This document shows, in pieces, positions 5,338 to 5,764 of a stretch of 5,764 nucleotides of DNA. The stretch covers positions 1-5,764 of the forward strand of contig JAKLJM010000163.1 of NCBI GenBank assembly GCA_023151145.1. Reading direction: 5' to 3'. The notes under the pieces were generated by a model. The model did not search any database, was not told the DNA's origin, and saw nothing but the letters and a program-made list of their open reading frames with translations. Position numbers and translations under genes: made by a program. How positions within the stretch are numbered: the first letter of the stretch is position 1; every line of letters starts with the position of its first letter. The stretch comes from Bacteriovoracaceae bacterium. GTDB lineage: Bacteria; Bdellovibrionota; Bacteriovoracia; Bacteriovoracales; Bacteriovoracaceae.

Positions 5338-5764
5338 ATGTCGTCATTTAGTAAAAACAATTTCGAAGTTCAAGAGTACTCATTCCAATCGTTTCAACAA
5401 GCGCCGGAAAATGCTCATGAAGTTCGAGATTTTGAATTTAAGCCCCTTGTTACTGGTCAACAATTAGTACGTGATCCAGAGTTTCAAAAGGTAATTAAAA
5501 TTGAGAGAACTCATGCAAAAGAATCTCAATTTAAAGTAAATCCAATTGTAGAAAAACACCGTGGTTTCAAAGATCAAGAAGACCATGAATATGAAATGCG
5601 TGTACGTGATGAAGTTGAAAAACGTGTACAAAAAATTCAAGAAGAAGCTTTTAGGGCAGGATTTGAACAAGGTGTAGAAGAAGGGCGTGAAGAAGTTTAT
5701 AATCAAACTCGTCATGAGGTTGAAGAAAAACTACAAGACTTTACCGCCATGATTTCAGATGTAC
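5338..5764 (+). CDS. fliH: Flagellar assembly protein FliH, N-terminal part (runs off the window)
   Basis: FliH binds and restrains the flagellar export ATPase FliI and helps dock it at the export gate. The frame is open from the ATG at 5338 to the window end: 142 codons and one extra base. The best evidence is the helix AFRAGFEQGVEEGREEV (104-120), which contains the AxxxGxxxGxxxG repeat (A104, G108, G112, G116) characteristic of FliH. It is flanked by charged, probably coiled-coil sequence (about 85-135). The first 80 residues are not conserved and contain no tryptophan, but the extreme N-terminus is rich in Phe and Tyr (F4, F9, Y14, F16, F19). AAGGG at 5325-5329 lies 8 bases before the ATG. 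The position directly after fliG is the usual one for fliH. The C-terminal FliI-binding domain is beyond the window. Confidence 0.87.
   Translation, partial: MSSFSKNNFEVQEYSFQSFQQAPENAHEVRDFEFKPLVTGQQLVRDPEFQKVIKIERTHAKESQFKVNPIVEKHRGFKDQEDHEYEMRVRDEVEKRVQKIQEEAFRAGFEQGVEEGREEVYNQTRHEVEEKLQDFTAMISDV

Noticed and set aside
5464..5715. 83-codon open frame on the minus strand within fliH
   Set aside because: Its Phe-rich composition is the antisense of Glu/Lys/Gln-rich FliH codons. The + strand frame has the AxxxGxxxGxxxG FliH motif and a ribosome binding site.

Overview
The window is an AT-rich stretch of a bacterial chromosome holding the start of a flagellar basal-body operon. All genes lie on the + strand and are tightly spaced. 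The order is: tail of an unidentified gene (1-146), a degenerate sigma-54-activator-like regulator (167-1192), flgB (1213-1620), flgC (1661-2104), fliE (2125-2499), fliF (2571-4259), fliG (4279-5316), and the 5' part of fliH (5338 to the window end). Gaps are mostly about 20 bp, with 40 bp between flgB and flgC and 71 bp between fliE and fliF. No transcription terminator and no convincing promoter was found, so one polycistronic message is likely, with its promoter upstream of or inside the first, partial gene.

The gene products build the flagellar base from the inner membrane outward. FliF forms the MS ring. FliG sits on its cytoplasmic face as the torque-generating rotor protein. FliE joins the MS ring to the rod, and FlgB and FlgC are proximal rod subunits. 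FliH is the regulator of the export ATPase FliI, which would be expected just beyond the window.

The order regulator-flgB-flgC-fliE-fliF-fliG-fliH is typical of delta-proteobacteria-type and Bdellovibrionota flagellar clusters. With the low GC content, a Bacteriovorax/Bdellovibrio-like predator is a reasonable guess. That is inference from gene order and composition, not a demonstrated placement.

The most unusual item is the regulator. It keeps the fold landmarks of a sigma-54 activator AAA+ domain and a well-preserved Fis-type DNA-binding tail. It has lost the GAFTGA loop, both Walker B acidic residues, the sensor I Asn, the arginine-finger residues and the sensor II Arg. It looks like a pseudo-AAA+ transcription factor built into the operon it may control. 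Smaller points of interest are two competing start sites for that regulator, a stem with a GNRA-type tetraloop just before flgC, and a palindrome-containing 71-bp leader ahead of a TTG-initiated fliF. I saw no mobile element, CRISPR array, tRNA or rRNA.
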